Origin: CAYUVA01 sp964448115 [NCBI: uncultured bacterium]
Lineage (GTDB): Bacteria > CAYUVA01
NCBI GenBank assembly: GCA_964448115.1
Contig: CAYUVA010000008.1
Location: 55,957-95,488, forward strand
DNA: 39,532 bases
Direction: 5' to 3'
The notes below the pieces were generated by a model. The model ran no database searches, had not been told where the DNA came from, and saw only the letters and a list, made by a program, of their open reading frames with translations. Shown one piece after another: positions 15,866-23,580 of this stretch; the stretch's first letter is position 1, and each line of letters begins with the position of its first letter. The translations under genes and the position numbers were made by a program.

Positions 15866-16087
15866 GGCGTTCCTTGGATATTAACAACCGTATAATCATG
15901 GAGCTTATAGCAAACTTGGAGCAATATATAAAGAGATTATTTTATGCAAAAACATATATATATAATGCTAAATAACAGAAAAACTTTCGATAATTATTGC
16001 TTTTATTTTAATAATCCCTTTTGTGAGAAATGTAGTTGTATTTTATGCTTAAATATTTTAGCGTAATTTATAATGATGTCAGCAACC
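15866..16087. other. AT-rich intergenic region without a gene
   Basis: About 220 bases between the radical SAM gene (upstream side) and the transaldolase gene (downstream side), markedly AT-rich from about 15910 to 16075. It includes an alternating AT tract around 15953-15965 and several TTATTT/AATAAT runs. It must hold the minus-strand promoter of the radical SAM gene, but I could not pick one convincing -35/-10 pair. No reading frame or RNA gene was seen. Confidence 0.6.
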
Positions 16088-16735
16088 TCACGGCTTGGGT
16101 ATCTTCTCCCAGTCCTTCTTGAAGCGGTCGATGCCGATATCGGTGAGCGGGTGCCTAGTTAGCTTCTCGATCACATTGAAGGGGATGGTCGCAATGTGTG
16201 CCCCTGCCCCTGCTGCCTCGAGGACATGCAGCGGGTGCCTGATGCTGGCTACGATTATTTCGGTCTCGTAGTAGTAATTATCGAAGATCAAGACTATCTC
16301 CCTGACGATGTCCATCCCCACATGGCTGATGTCGTCGAGCCTGCCGATGAATGGGCTGACATAAGCGGCGCCGGCTTTTGCTGCCAAAAGAGCCTGAATC
16401 GGGTTGAAGATCAGTGTCATGTTTACGGCTATGTCCTCGTCGGCAAGGTACTTGGTCGCCTTGAGTCCCTCAGTGGTCATCGGTATCTTGATCACTATAT
16501 TCGAGGCTATGGAAGCTAGATCCTCAGCCTCGTTGATCATGCCCTGGTAGTCATCCGAGATAACCTCAGCGCTGACCGGTCCCTCGACTAGTTCACAGAT
16601 TTCTTCCAGGCACTCGCGCATCATCTTTCCTGTCTTGGCGACCAGGCTGGGATTAGTAGTTACGCCGTCGAGCACCCCTAACTCGTGTGCCTCTTTGATT
16701 TCCTCTATCTTTGCCGTATCGATAAAGATCTTCAT
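16088..16735 (-). CDS. tal: transaldolase, small TalC/FSA-type
   Basis: 215 residues, the short single-domain class of class I aldolases shared by TalC transaldolases and fructose-6-phosphate aldolases. The Schiff-base lysine is K83 in [40 protein letters not shown] and [11 protein letters not shown] complete the barrel. Two positions separate the activities. E. coli FsaA has Gln59 and Tyr131, while transaldolases have Glu and Phe. This protein has E57 (SAEV) and F129 (SPFI), so transfer of dihydroxyacetone units in the pentose phosphate pathway is the better call. The ribosome site GGAGG is good, but lies in the loop of a small inverted repeat. It is last in a four-gene minus-strand block, 85 bases after the carbonic-anhydrase-like gene. 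Confidence 0.92.
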   Translation of the reverse strand: MKIFIDTAKIEEIKEAHELGVLDGVTTNPSLVAKTGKMMRECLEEICELVEGPVSAEVISDDYQGMINEAEDLASIASNIVIKIPMTTEGLKATKYLADEDIAVNMTLIFNPIQALLAAKAGAAYVSPFIGRLDDISHVGMDIVREIVLIFDNYYYETEIIVASIRHPLHVLEAAGAGAHIATIPFNVIEKLTRHPLTDIGIDRFKKDWEKIPKP

Positions 16736-16739
16736 TATG

Positions 16740-16754
16740 ATAACCTCCGGTTAT
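16740..16754 (-). promoter_or_regulatory. inverted repeat enclosing the transaldolase ribosome binding site
   Basis: On the minus strand ATAACC-GGA-GGTTAT forms a perfect 6-base stem whose loop and 3' arm contain the GGAGG Shine-Dalgarno, four to five bases before the ATG. If it folds in the mRNA it would hide the ribosome site. The stem is small and its significance is uncertain. Confidence 0.3.
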
Positions 16755-16820
16755 TTTAGGATGCGAACCTATCGCAAAATTAGCCTATTGTCAATGATAA
16801 TCTATCTTTCAGCAGCGCAT

Positions 16821-17234
16821 TTATAGCCCTATGTTTTCCACCCTCCAGGTGCCATCATCATTGAGATATGCCATCAAGGGATGGATTTTTACCTGCGGGA
16901 AGCTGGAAAGAATGATCTCCCTCGCCTTTCTCATATCCTGTAAGTAGCGCTCAAGTTCCTCTTCGAGAGTGCTAAATGCCTTGCTACCACCATAAGCGCC
17001 ACAGTCCTGGTGGTGCATAAGGTACACATCACTCACACCGTGTAAATCAACCGCTGTCTTGATATTAGAAAAGATTAATCCCTTGGGATTCTCAGCCAGC
17101 TCCTTGGTTACGCCGGCAACCGAGATTACATCGCAGTCGCCGACCAGCTTCTCTTTCTCCATCCAGTTGTACACATCCTTTGTCATCCTGAAATCCATGC
17201 ACTTTACCAGCACGCTGCTGCACTTTTTAGCCAT
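16821..17234 (-). CDS. small beta-carbonic-anhydrase-like zinc protein
   Basis: 137 residues, much shorter than typical beta-carbonic anhydrases (about 200). It keeps the zinc site signature: C12-x-D14-x-R16 (VKCMDFR), H75 and C78 (HHQDCGAYGG). In the beta class these give Cys-His-Cys zinc ligands plus the Asp/Arg dyad. A Rossmann-like beta core is suggested by DVISVAG and DVYLMHH. The missing part corresponds to the C-terminal dimerisation helices, so it may be a minimal carbonic anhydrase (CO2/bicarbonate interconversion) or a related zinc protein of other function. AAAGGAG lies close upstream of the ATG. It is 15 bases after the LD-carboxypeptidase gene, so probably in the same operon. No bicarbonate-using carboxylase is in the window. 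Confidence 0.75.
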   Translation of the reverse strand: MAKKCSSVLVKCMDFRMTKDVYNWMEKEKLVGDCDVISVAGVTKELAENPKGLIFSNIKTAVDLHGVSDVYLMHHQDCGAYGGSKAFSTLEEELERYLQDMRKAREIILSSFPQVKIHPLMAYLNDDGTWRVENIGL

Positions 17235-17249
17235 CGTCTTATCTCCTTT

Positions 17250-18182
17250 CTAGGTCGCTAATCTAAGGCTCCCCTTTCTTGTATCCATGATAACCCTGGC
17301 GCCGACCGGCAGGCACAGGTTCACCTTGCCGTGTCCGAAGGGGGCTTCCATTATGACCGGTATGTCAAGCCCGGCAAAGACATCCTCTATCACTTGGAGC
17401 ATGGTCAGGCTCCGCTCCGGGTGCTCAGGCTCGCAACGATAGAGCCTGCCTACTATAAGCCCGGATATCTCCCTTAGATTAGCTGCCATGGCGAGATGGG
17501 TCAACATCCGGTGTATTGAATAAGGCTCCTCTCGTATATCCTCGAAGAAGAAGATATTCCCCTTGAGATCGGGCATGAACTCGGTGCCGATAAGATTGCA
17601 CATCAGGGTCAGGCATCCGCCGACCAACAGCCCCTTGGCTAATCCGTGATGCAATATCTGGCACTGATAAGCCTTCTTACCTGCATCGATATCGAGGATT
17701 ATATTGCCCGATTTGCCCTGGATTGTGGCACGGAAGTTCTGAAGCGTCGCCGGCTCCCTATGTTTGCCAAACGCGCTCTCTACCATGGGACCGTGGTATG
17801 TGACAAGGTTCGATTTTAAGGCTATGGCATTGAGCAGCACGGTAAGGTCGCTGAATCCCATGTAAAACTTGGGGTGGGAGGCGATGTATTCGTAATCGAG
17901 ATGCCTAAGGTGCTCTATTGTGCCGAAGCCACCCCTAGATGCAATGACCAGCCTGATTTCATCATCTTGAATGAAGCGCATAAGGTCGGAAAGTCGCTGC
18001 TCTCTCGTACCGGCAAAGTATCCCCATCGCTCATAGACATGCTGGCCGACTATGACTCTATATCCCTGTTTCTTAAGCCACTCGATGCCATCCTTGAGGT
18101 GTTTATCCCTTGAGCGCCCGGCTGGGGCAATGACCCCTATTTTATCACCGGGCTTTAATGGTGGGGGAAACTCGGTAGCCAC
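17250..18182 (-). CDS. LD-carboxypeptidase (peptidase family S66)
   Basis: 310 residues, usual length. LdcA-type enzymes remove the terminal D-Ala from muropeptide tetrapeptides during peptidoglycan recycling; the related MccF branch cleaves microcin-type conjugates. The S66 triad is visible as S111 (GFSDLT), E214 (FFFEDIREE) and H284 (FGHGK), spaced as in Pseudomonas LdcA. PGDKIGVIAPAG at the N-terminus and ASRGGFGTIEHL are further family blocks. No signal peptide is seen, so it is cytoplasmic. AGGAGGTGA ends eight bases before GTG 18182, making that the start in preference to another GTG at 18194, which overlaps this ribosome site. The start is one base after the stop of the flippase-like gene, implying coupled translation. 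Confidence 0.92.
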   Translation of the reverse strand: MATEFPPPLKPGDKIGVIAPAGRSRDKHLKDGIEWLKKQGYRVIVGQHVYERWGYFAGTREQRLSDLMRFIQDDEIRLVIASRGGFGTIEHLRHLDYEYIASHPKFYMGFSDLTVLLNAIALKSNLVTYHGPMVESAFGKHREPATLQNFRATIQGKSGNIILDIDAGKKAYQCQILHHGLAKGLLVGGCLTLMCNLIGTEFMPDLKGNIFFFEDIREEPYSIHRMLTHLAMAANLREISGLIVGRLYRCEPEHPERSLTMLQVIEDVFAGLDIPVIMEAPFGHGKVNLCLPVGARVIMDTRKGSLRLAT

Positions 18183-18183
18183 C

Positions 18184-19221
18184 TTAGCGATCACCTCCTC
18201 TCTTCGTATCGCCTATCAGGTCATCTTCTCGATTCGGATGAGTAACAGTCTTGTCTTCGACATCGAGTATCATCTCATCAGCGCTCTGCTTGGTGAGTAG
18301 TAGTGCGATTACTCCGACCAGCACTGCGAACCATAGCGTGCAAGCCCTGATGATAAATGTGCTCGCTACCGCGGTTGATTCAGCCATCCCCTTGGTTACC
18401 AGCAGTCCGGTCATGCTCGTCTCGGTTAAGCCGATGCCGCCGGGGAGCATTGTAATGGCGCCGGCTATGGTCGATGCCGCATAGATGAAGCTCGCCTCAA
18501 AGACTCCCAGCATCAGGCTCCCCTCCTTGAAGCCACCAACTGTGATATAAAAGCCGAGGCACTCGCAGAACCAGGCGATTACGCTGATAAAGGTCGCTAT
18601 AATCAGTGGCTTGAAGGAGATTAACAAGGCGGTGGAAAGATAGAACTCCTCTACCTTGTGGGCGAATTTGCCTATAAAGGGGAGCCTCTCGAAGACGCCG
18701 ATGATAGCCAAAGAGAGCCGCCTGGAGCTTATTATGGTGATAAAAACGAGGCTGAGAGCTGCTGCCACGGCAAGCATCATGTAATCAAAATGATATATTA
18801 CCACTCCAAAGATGCAGATTATGATAAGTGCGATAAAATCTGTGAGCCTATCGGCCACTACGATAGGCGATGAGCGTGCAATCGATATCCCTTTTTCCAC
18901 CTTGAGCAGGTAGCTTTTCAGCACCTCGCCTAGCTTGCCCGGCGTAACCGACATGGCTAGCCCGGCAAGGAATATGCGTAAGCTGGTGAACAAGGGGAGG
19001 TTTACCTCAAGGTATCGCAAGTACATCTGCCACTTGAGGAAACGAGTGAGATAATTACCTAAAGCAAGCGCAAGTATGGGCAAGGTTAGATACCAGTGAA
19101 ATCGTGTGAAGGAGCGCGCTGTTTCCTTGTAGTCTGCGTAGATGCTTAGAACCAGAAACACCAGCACACCGAGCGCCACCGATAAAATGAAACGCCGGCT
19201 GTATTTCCCAAAGACCTTCAT
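18184..19221 (-). CDS. flippase-like membrane protein (lysylphosphatidylglycerol synthase TM family, UPF0104)
   Basis: 345 residues with about seven to eight transmembrane helices, matching the membrane domain shared by MprF and stand-alone UPF0104/AglD-associated proteins. Family hallmarks are MSVTPGKLGEVLKSYLL (about 90-106) and MLPGGIGLTETSMTGLL (about 257-273). The tail (about 310-345) is hydrophilic and charged. There is no soluble aminoacyl transferase domain, so it cannot itself be a full lysyl-PG synthase. Such short forms are thought to flip lipids or lipid-linked sugars, which is inference here. It is the first gene of the minus-strand block; a promoter lies just upstream. Linkage with an LD-carboxypeptidase is consistent with cell-envelope work. 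Confidence 0.86.
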   Translation of the reverse strand: MKVFGKYSRRFILSVALGVLVFLVLSIYADYKETARSFTRFHWYLTLPILALALGNYLTRFLKWQMYLRYLEVNLPLFTSLRIFLAGLAMSVTPGKLGEVLKSYLLKVEKGISIARSSPIVVADRLTDFIALIIICIFGVVIYHFDYMMLAVAAALSLVFITIISSRRLSLAIIGVFERLPFIGKFAHKVEEFYLSTALLISFKPLIIATFISVIAWFCECLGFYITVGGFKEGSLMLGVFEASFIYAASTIAGAITMLPGGIGLTETSMTGLLVTKGMAESTAVASTFIIRACTLWFAVLVGVIALLLTKQSADEMILDVEDKTVTHPNREDDLIGDTKRGGDR

Positions 19222-19231
19222 CTCGGCGCTT

Positions 19232-19259
19232 ATAATACAGCAAGTAACAATTCATTCAA
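19232..19259 (-). promoter_or_regulatory. sigma-70-type promoter for the flippase/LD-carboxypeptidase operon
   Basis: Reading the minus strand, TTGAAT (19259-19254), a 16-base spacer and TATTAT (19237-19232) lie just upstream of the ATG at 19221. The leader would be very short, about 5 bases, so a different start or promoter cannot be excluded. Confidence 0.4.
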
Positions 19260-19371
19260 GAATTACATGGCTTCGGCAATTTTACCAATCGCTCCTGTTC
19301 TGCTAGGATAAAAAACGAGGGCTGCGTTGTTCTCATTCATTGTAAGATGTATAGAATCGAAAGGAAATATT

Positions 19372-21243
19372 ATGAAAATCAGAATACTGCTGTGCATTGC
19401 TGCGCTTGCCGTTGCTGTCAACTTTATCGCGGAACCATCGCTGGCTTCACAGTTGGAGGTTACCAACCGCATCGAGCATATCGAGAGTCTTTATCAACAA
19501 GGTGAGATAGACTTCGACCATTATATCCTTTTTCTGATCCAGGCAGTAAAAGCCCCACAACTGCTGCCCGATGAGATAAAGGCATGTCCCAAGGTATCCG
19601 ATCCCCTCTTTTGCGCCACGCCGATCATGCGACTGGTGCAGTTCTCGAAGTATAAGCTATCCCCTGGCATAAGATCGCAAGTCGAGGCGCTATCCAGGAG
19701 ACCGAGCGCTGAAGAATATGTCCAGTCCGAGCGCTATCCGTTCAGAGTCCATTACAACAAGGACCGGGAGAGCTATGCCAAGGCGTTGGTGCCGATGCTG
19801 GAACACTGCTGGGATGTAGAGGTCTTTGATTACGGATTTTATCCACCGCATCCGGATCTGGGTGCTGGGGGGAGCGACGACCTCGATGTTTACCTGGTAG
19901 TCGGCGACTTCGGAGGGTATGTAGCGCCAGAGAGGAGCTATCCCTATACCGAGCGCACCGATTATACCTGCTATATGGCGATCAATCCACAGATAGGGCT
20001 GGGATGGGTGCCTTCGGTTATCGCCCATGAGTTCAACCATACCTGCCAGTTCGCAATGGATGCCATAGCCGCAGATTGCTTCTTCGAGAACACCGCTACC
20101 TTCATACAGGACGAGGTTTACCCGGATATCCCCTATCACTACGGATTTTTATCCTACTTCCAGGGCATGCCCTATCTTTCAATTGATTACTTCAACTATG
20201 GACAGCCCTACCAGTACGGCGCATTTATGTTCCTGGAGTGGATCAGCGAATACTATGATGGCGGTTCTGCGGTGATCATCCGCAGGCTCTGGGAGGAAGG
20301 GATTCAAAACAATTGGACAAATGAGCCAGACTATCAAGATGTCTTTGATAGCATAGGATCACAGTATGGTGGCACTAACTTTGCCGATGCGCTGGAGCTT
20401 TTCACAACCGCCCGCTATTTCACCGCTGAAAATGATGATGGAAGATTCAGCGAGGCTTATAAATGGGGAGGTCATGCCCGGCTCCGTCTAGCAGGTCGTT
20501 TTTCAGACGAGGACTACCCGGTCTATTATTTCCAGCCAAACAATTTCCCTGCCGAATATGGCAGTAATACCTACGAGATCACCGCCAGCGGAGTTGAGCC
20601 TCTCACTATAACCTTCCGTGGTGCACAGCTCAATCTATGGAGAGTGAACCTGGTCGCCTTTTTCAACGATGGCAGACCGATACAGGAGATCCCAATGTCG
20701 ATAAACTACGGCTGGGGGCAATATACATTCTATGACCTTGACCAGTATTCCAAGATAGTGATGTCGGTGCTGAACATGGGTGATGGTATCCACGATCCAG
20801 ATAATAAGGACTGGGGCGCCAGCCAATACAGTCTCGATTTAGTCAGGGCTACTTCAACGGAGAATACGCCGACCCCTACGCCGAAGCCTACACCATCGGA
20901 TTGGCGTGAGGTTGCACCGCAGATAATGCTCGGCGGATACATGGAGACCGATTTCCGGGCTGCTGAGGGTGGCTACATCCGGCTCATTGTCTATGTAATC
21001 GATCCCCAGGGGCGCGATGATATCAGCTCAGTTGAGCTTTATAGCGGCGCGCATTACATCGAGAGAATGAGGGATGATGGGATGAACCAAGACTTCGATT
21101 TCTATGATGGCATCTTCTCCAGCCTTTATACCTTTGAACCAGGAGTTACCATCCCCGCGATGCACCTGCTGGAGGTGAAAAGCTGGGATCTTTCAGCCAA
21201 CCAGAGCAACACCTGGCCATACTTGCATGTGAGGGTGGACTAG
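19372..21243 (+). CDS. secreted HExxH metalloprotease (MXAN_6640-like) with Thr/Pro linker and C-terminal module
   Basis: 623 residues. The Sec signal peptide (about 1-26) probably ends at PSLAS|Q. A metallopeptidase domain carries H219-E-F-N-H223 (IAHEFNHTCQ) and a downstream acidic residue E239 in FFENTATFIQDEVYPD, the arrangement of the MXAN_6640-like putative zinc proteases; family assignment is from memory. A central beta-rich region follows (about 330-490). A short linker (TPTPTPKPTP, about 499-509) leads to a C-terminal module (about 515-623: LGGYMETDF, DDGMNQDFDFYDG, WPYLHVRV) that resembles the end of the protein at 12120. AAAGGAAA six to seven bases before ATG 19372 fixes the start; the frame extends upstream without a ribosome site. 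The sigma factor gene begins 33 bases after the stop, so the two are likely co-expressed. Confidence 0.8.
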   Translation: MKIRILLCIAALAVAVNFIAEPSLASQLEVTNRIEHIESLYQQGEIDFDHYILFLIQAVKAPQLLPDEIKACPKVSDPLFCATPIMRLVQFSKYKLSPGIRSQVEALSRRPSAEEYVQSERYPFRVHYNKDRESYAKALVPMLEHCWDVEVFDYGFYPPHPDLGAGGSDDLDVYLVVGDFGGYVAPERSYPYTERTDYTCYMAINPQIGLGWVPSVIAHEFNHTCQFAMDAIAADCFFENTATFIQDEVYPDIPYHYGFLSYFQGMPYLSIDYFNYGQPYQYGAFMFLEWISEYYDGGSAVIIRRLWEEGIQNNWTNEPDYQDVFDSIGSQYGGTNFADALELFTTARYFTAENDDGRFSEAYKWGGHARLRLAGRFSDEDYPVYYFQPNNFPAEYGSNTYEITASGVEPLTITFRGAQLNLWRVNLVAFFNDGRPIQEIPMSINYGWGQYTFYDLDQYSKIVMSVLNMGDGIHDPDNKDWGASQYSLDLVRATSTENTPTPTPKPTPSDWREVAPQIMLGGYMETDFRAAEGGYIRLIVYVIDPQGRDDISSVELYSGAHYIERMRDDGMNQDFDFYDGIFSSLYTFEPGVTIPAMHLLEVKSWDLSANQSNTWPYLHVRVD

Positions 21244-21276
21244 CAGCCTTGTAGGTTAAGATGCTAAACTCAAGAC

Positions 21277-21870
21277 ATGGGCGAATGGGATTATCTTGAT
21301 GAGCACACGCTAAGCGGAATCGCATCAGGTAAACCCCAATATATATCCCTTTTATACACTAAGCTGAAGATCCCCCACAGCACGGTGATGCGCATTATCT
21401 CCAAGCAATCATGGGGCTTTGGTGCTGACGTGGAGGATATTTTTCAGGAGATATTCATCGATAGAATACTACCTGCCATGCGTTGTTTCCAGGCACAAGG
21501 GGATGAAGAGCCAGCTAACCAGGCAGGCAAGCTCATCGTTGACATAACCAAGAAAGCCTGCATCGACTTCTATCGCAAGGCGAGGGCATCCAAGCGCGGC
21601 GCCGACCTTCGCATCAATCTCGATGATGAGGTGATAGAGCGCATCTTCGCCGAAGATACATCGCCACTGGAGGTCTCGATAAAACAGCAGAGGAGACAGA
21701 AACTTTACGAGGCTATTTCGAGGCTCGACCCTATTTGCCGTGATGTGATCAGCTTGCGCCTTCAGGAGTTCACCTCATCAGAGATCGCTAGGCGGCTAAA
21801 TATGAAGGTCAGCGCGGTGGAGACGAGGATCTTTCGCTGCCTAAAAACACTACGAAACCTAATAAAGTAA
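21277..21870 (+). CDS. ECF-type sigma-70 family RNA polymerase sigma factor
   Basis: 197 residues with sigma region 2 (about 15-110: DVEDIFQEIFIDRI matches the region 2.2 core-binding helix, then KKACIDFYRKARASKR for region 2.4) and region 4 (about 145-197: LDPICRDVISLRLQEFTSSEIARRLNM, then SAVETRIFRCLKTLR, the -35 recognition helix-turn-helix). There is no region 1 or 3, so it belongs to the extracytoplasmic function group. No anti-sigma gene with a membrane segment is adjacent. It sits 33 bases after the secreted metalloprotease, suggesting control of exported proteins, which is inference. ATG 21277 is preceded by a poor ribosome site (AAGAC), so translation may depend on the upstream gene. 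Confidence 0.88.
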   Translation: MGEWDYLDEHTLSGIASGKPQYISLLYTKLKIPHSTVMRIISKQSWGFGADVEDIFQEIFIDRILPAMRCFQAQGDEEPANQAGKLIVDITKKACIDFYRKARASKRGADLRINLDDEVIERIFAEDTSPLEVSIKQQRRQKLYEAISRLDPICRDVISLRLQEFTSSEIARRLNMKVSAVETRIFRCLKTLRNLIK

Positions 21871-21951
21871 AGCTTTTTATGATATGTTGATAAAGAGTCA
21901 GAAATATTGAAGATCTGCCAAGTATGAAACCTTGCAAATCAAGGAGTGGGT

Positions 21952-23058
21952 ATGATGACTGAAGAGTTTGTGAGAATACCTGTAGAGAAGCTAAGGAACT
22001 TTATGAAGGATGTCTTTATTGGTGCTGGAGTACCTCCAGATGATGCCGAAATCTGTTCAGATGTGCTGATCGCCGCTGACCTTCGAGGTATAGACTCTCA
22101 CGGGATACAGCGCCTAAAAATGTATATCGACCGAATAAAAAAGGGGATTCAGTACCCGATAACCGAATGGAAGATAATCAAGGAAAACCAGTCCTCAGCC
22201 CTGATTGATGCTAACAACGGCATGGGTCATGTTGTCTCCTATCATGCTATGAATCTGGCTATTGAAAAGGCGAAAAACACCGGCTGTGCAGCAGTAGCGG
22301 TGAAGAACTCGTCTCACTTCGGCATCGATGGTTATTATCCGCTTATGGCTGTTGATCGCGGCATGGTTGGAATGGCATTCACTAATGCCCGCCCGGCGAT
22401 TGCTCCGACATTCGGTGTTACACCCATGATGGGCACCAACCCGATAGCATTTGCCTGTCCGACCGACGATAAGTATCCATTTTGCTTTGACGCCGCCACC
22501 TCGATAAGCCAGCGGGGAAAGATCGAGGTGGCGAAGCGAGCCGGTAAAAAGGTGCCTGTTGGATGGGTTATTGACGAGAAAGGAGAAGATATGACCGAGC
22601 CTGAAGTGATCCTTCAAAAGCTGCTCGAGGGCAAGGCTTCCATGCTTCCGTTGGGAGGAGTTGGAGAAACACTCGCCGGTTACAAGGGTTACGGCTTGGC
22701 TGCCATTGTCGAAATCCTGTCAACTGCCTTCCAGGATGGACCCTACCTGACCAATATCACCTGCCGGGAGGGAGACAAGCTGGTGCCTTACCGTCTAGGG
22801 CACTTCTTCATGGCAATTAATATCTCCAGTTTCATCGATCTTGAGGTCTTCAAGAGGGTGGTTGGAGGGATAGTTCGCACCCTGAAGTCATCGGATAAGG
22901 CACCTGGAGCCGAGCGTATTTGGGTCGCTGGTGAAAAGGAATTCGAGATGATAAAGAAACGACAAGAAGAGGGCATCCCTGTAAACAAAAGCCTGCAGGC
23001 AGATATCAAGACGATCATCTCTGATCTTGACATTTCTGGATACCATTTCCCGTTTTAG
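21952..23058 (+). CDS. Ldh/Mdh family NAD(P)-dependent oxidoreductase (type 2 malate/L-lactate dehydrogenase fold)
   Basis: 368 residues, typical for the family that includes type 2 malate dehydrogenase, sulfolactate dehydrogenase, ureidoglycolate dehydrogenase and DpkA. It reduces or oxidises 2-keto/2-hydroxy acids with NAD(P)H in the cytoplasm. Family blocks are AADLRGIDSHGIQRL (about 44-58, with the catalytic His), VKNSSHFGIDGYYPLMA (second His), TNARPAIAPTFG, GTNPIAFACPT and FDAATSISQRGKIEVAKRAG. AAGGAG (21941-21946) fits ATG 21952 or 21955; GTG 21946 overlaps it and is unlikely. The exact substrate cannot be read by eye. It stands alone between the sigma factor and the repeat region. Confidence 0.9.
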   Translation: MMTEEFVRIPVEKLRNFMKDVFIGAGVPPDDAEICSDVLIAADLRGIDSHGIQRLKMYIDRIKKGIQYPITEWKIIKENQSSALIDANNGMGHVVSYHAMNLAIEKAKNTGCAAVAVKNSSHFGIDGYYPLMAVDRGMVGMAFTNARPAIAPTFGVTPMMGTNPIAFACPTDDKYPFCFDAATSISQRGKIEVAKRAGKKVPVGWVIDEKGEDMTEPEVILQKLLEGKASMLPLGGVGETLAGYKGYGLAAIVEILSTAFQDGPYLTNITCREGDKLVPYRLGHFFMAINISSFIDLEVFKRVVGGIVRTLKSSDKAPGAERIWVAGEKEFEMIKKRQEEGIPVNKSLQADIKTIISDLDISGYHFPF

Positions 23059-23171
23059 TTAAGGGAACTAAAACTTGAGACTGATACTATTCACTTAGGA
23101 ACATTTATTGTTCTTTTTGAGTTAACAAATATTACCCTCTCCCAGAGGAGTCTGTTTCAAAATCCACATCG

Positions 23172-23295
23172 TGTCATCCCGAGCGGAGTCCCGATTTTTC
23201 TTAAAATAAGGACCAAGTCGAGGGATCTTATTAACATGTTGATTCTAATGAGATTCCTCGACTCGCTCGCTTACGCTCACTCGCTCGGAATGACA
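23172..23295. repeat. 124-bp imperfect palindrome of the TGTCATTCCGAGCG type
   Basis: Outer arms TGTCATCCCGAGCG (23172-23185) and CGCTCGGAATGACA (23282-23295) differ at one position. Inner arms AGTCGAGGGATCT (23216-23228) and AGATTCCTCGACT (23251-23263) also differ at one position. Together they form a nested hairpin. This motif is widely seen as a dispersed REP/MITE-like element; copy number in this genome is not visible here. Confidence 0.75.
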
Positions 23296-23369
23296 GGATA
23301 TGGGACTCCTTGGACATTTTGAGACAAACTCCAGAGAGAGGAAGCAAGGATGGAGAGGGAGATCCGATC

Positions 23370-23390
23370 CCCTCTCCCTCCGGGAGAGGG
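23370..23390. repeat. CCCTCTCCC hairpin repeat
   Basis: A perfect 9-base stem, CCCTCTCCC (23370-23378) and GGGAGAGGG (23382-23390), has a 3-base loop and is followed by TTAGAGTGAGGGAGG. A partial cousin (CCCTCTCCCAGAGGAG) sits at about 23135-23150. Such elements are frequent intergenic repeats in uncultivated and delta-proteobacterial-type genomes. Confidence 0.65.
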
Positions 23391-23580
23391 TTAGAGTGAG
23401 GGAGGAAAGACACACCCCTAAATCCCCTCTTGATAGATGGGACTTTTCGGAACATACCCTCTTTTTAGAGGAAATGATAAGAAAGTCCCCACTAGCTTCA
23501 GTGGTAGGTAAAAACAAGCCATTTATTTGGGAGATGGTTTATGATAAAAGGAAAGTGAAATTCTATGATAGGAGTGAATA

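Larger units (their letters stand above)
23059..23580. other. intergenic region of about 520 bases built largely from dispersed-repeat-like elements
   Basis: No credible gene. From about 23130 to 23450 it is a mosaic of sequence types seen as multicopy intergenic repeats in many bacteria. These are a TGTCATyCCGAGCG-type long palindrome, a CCCTCTCCC/GGGAGAGGG hairpin followed by GTTAGAGTGAGGG, and CACCCCTAAATCCCCTCTTGATAG. A 93-codon frame runs through it, but its composition comes from the repeats. The last 60 bases lead to the next gene's AGGAG. Confidence 0.7.
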
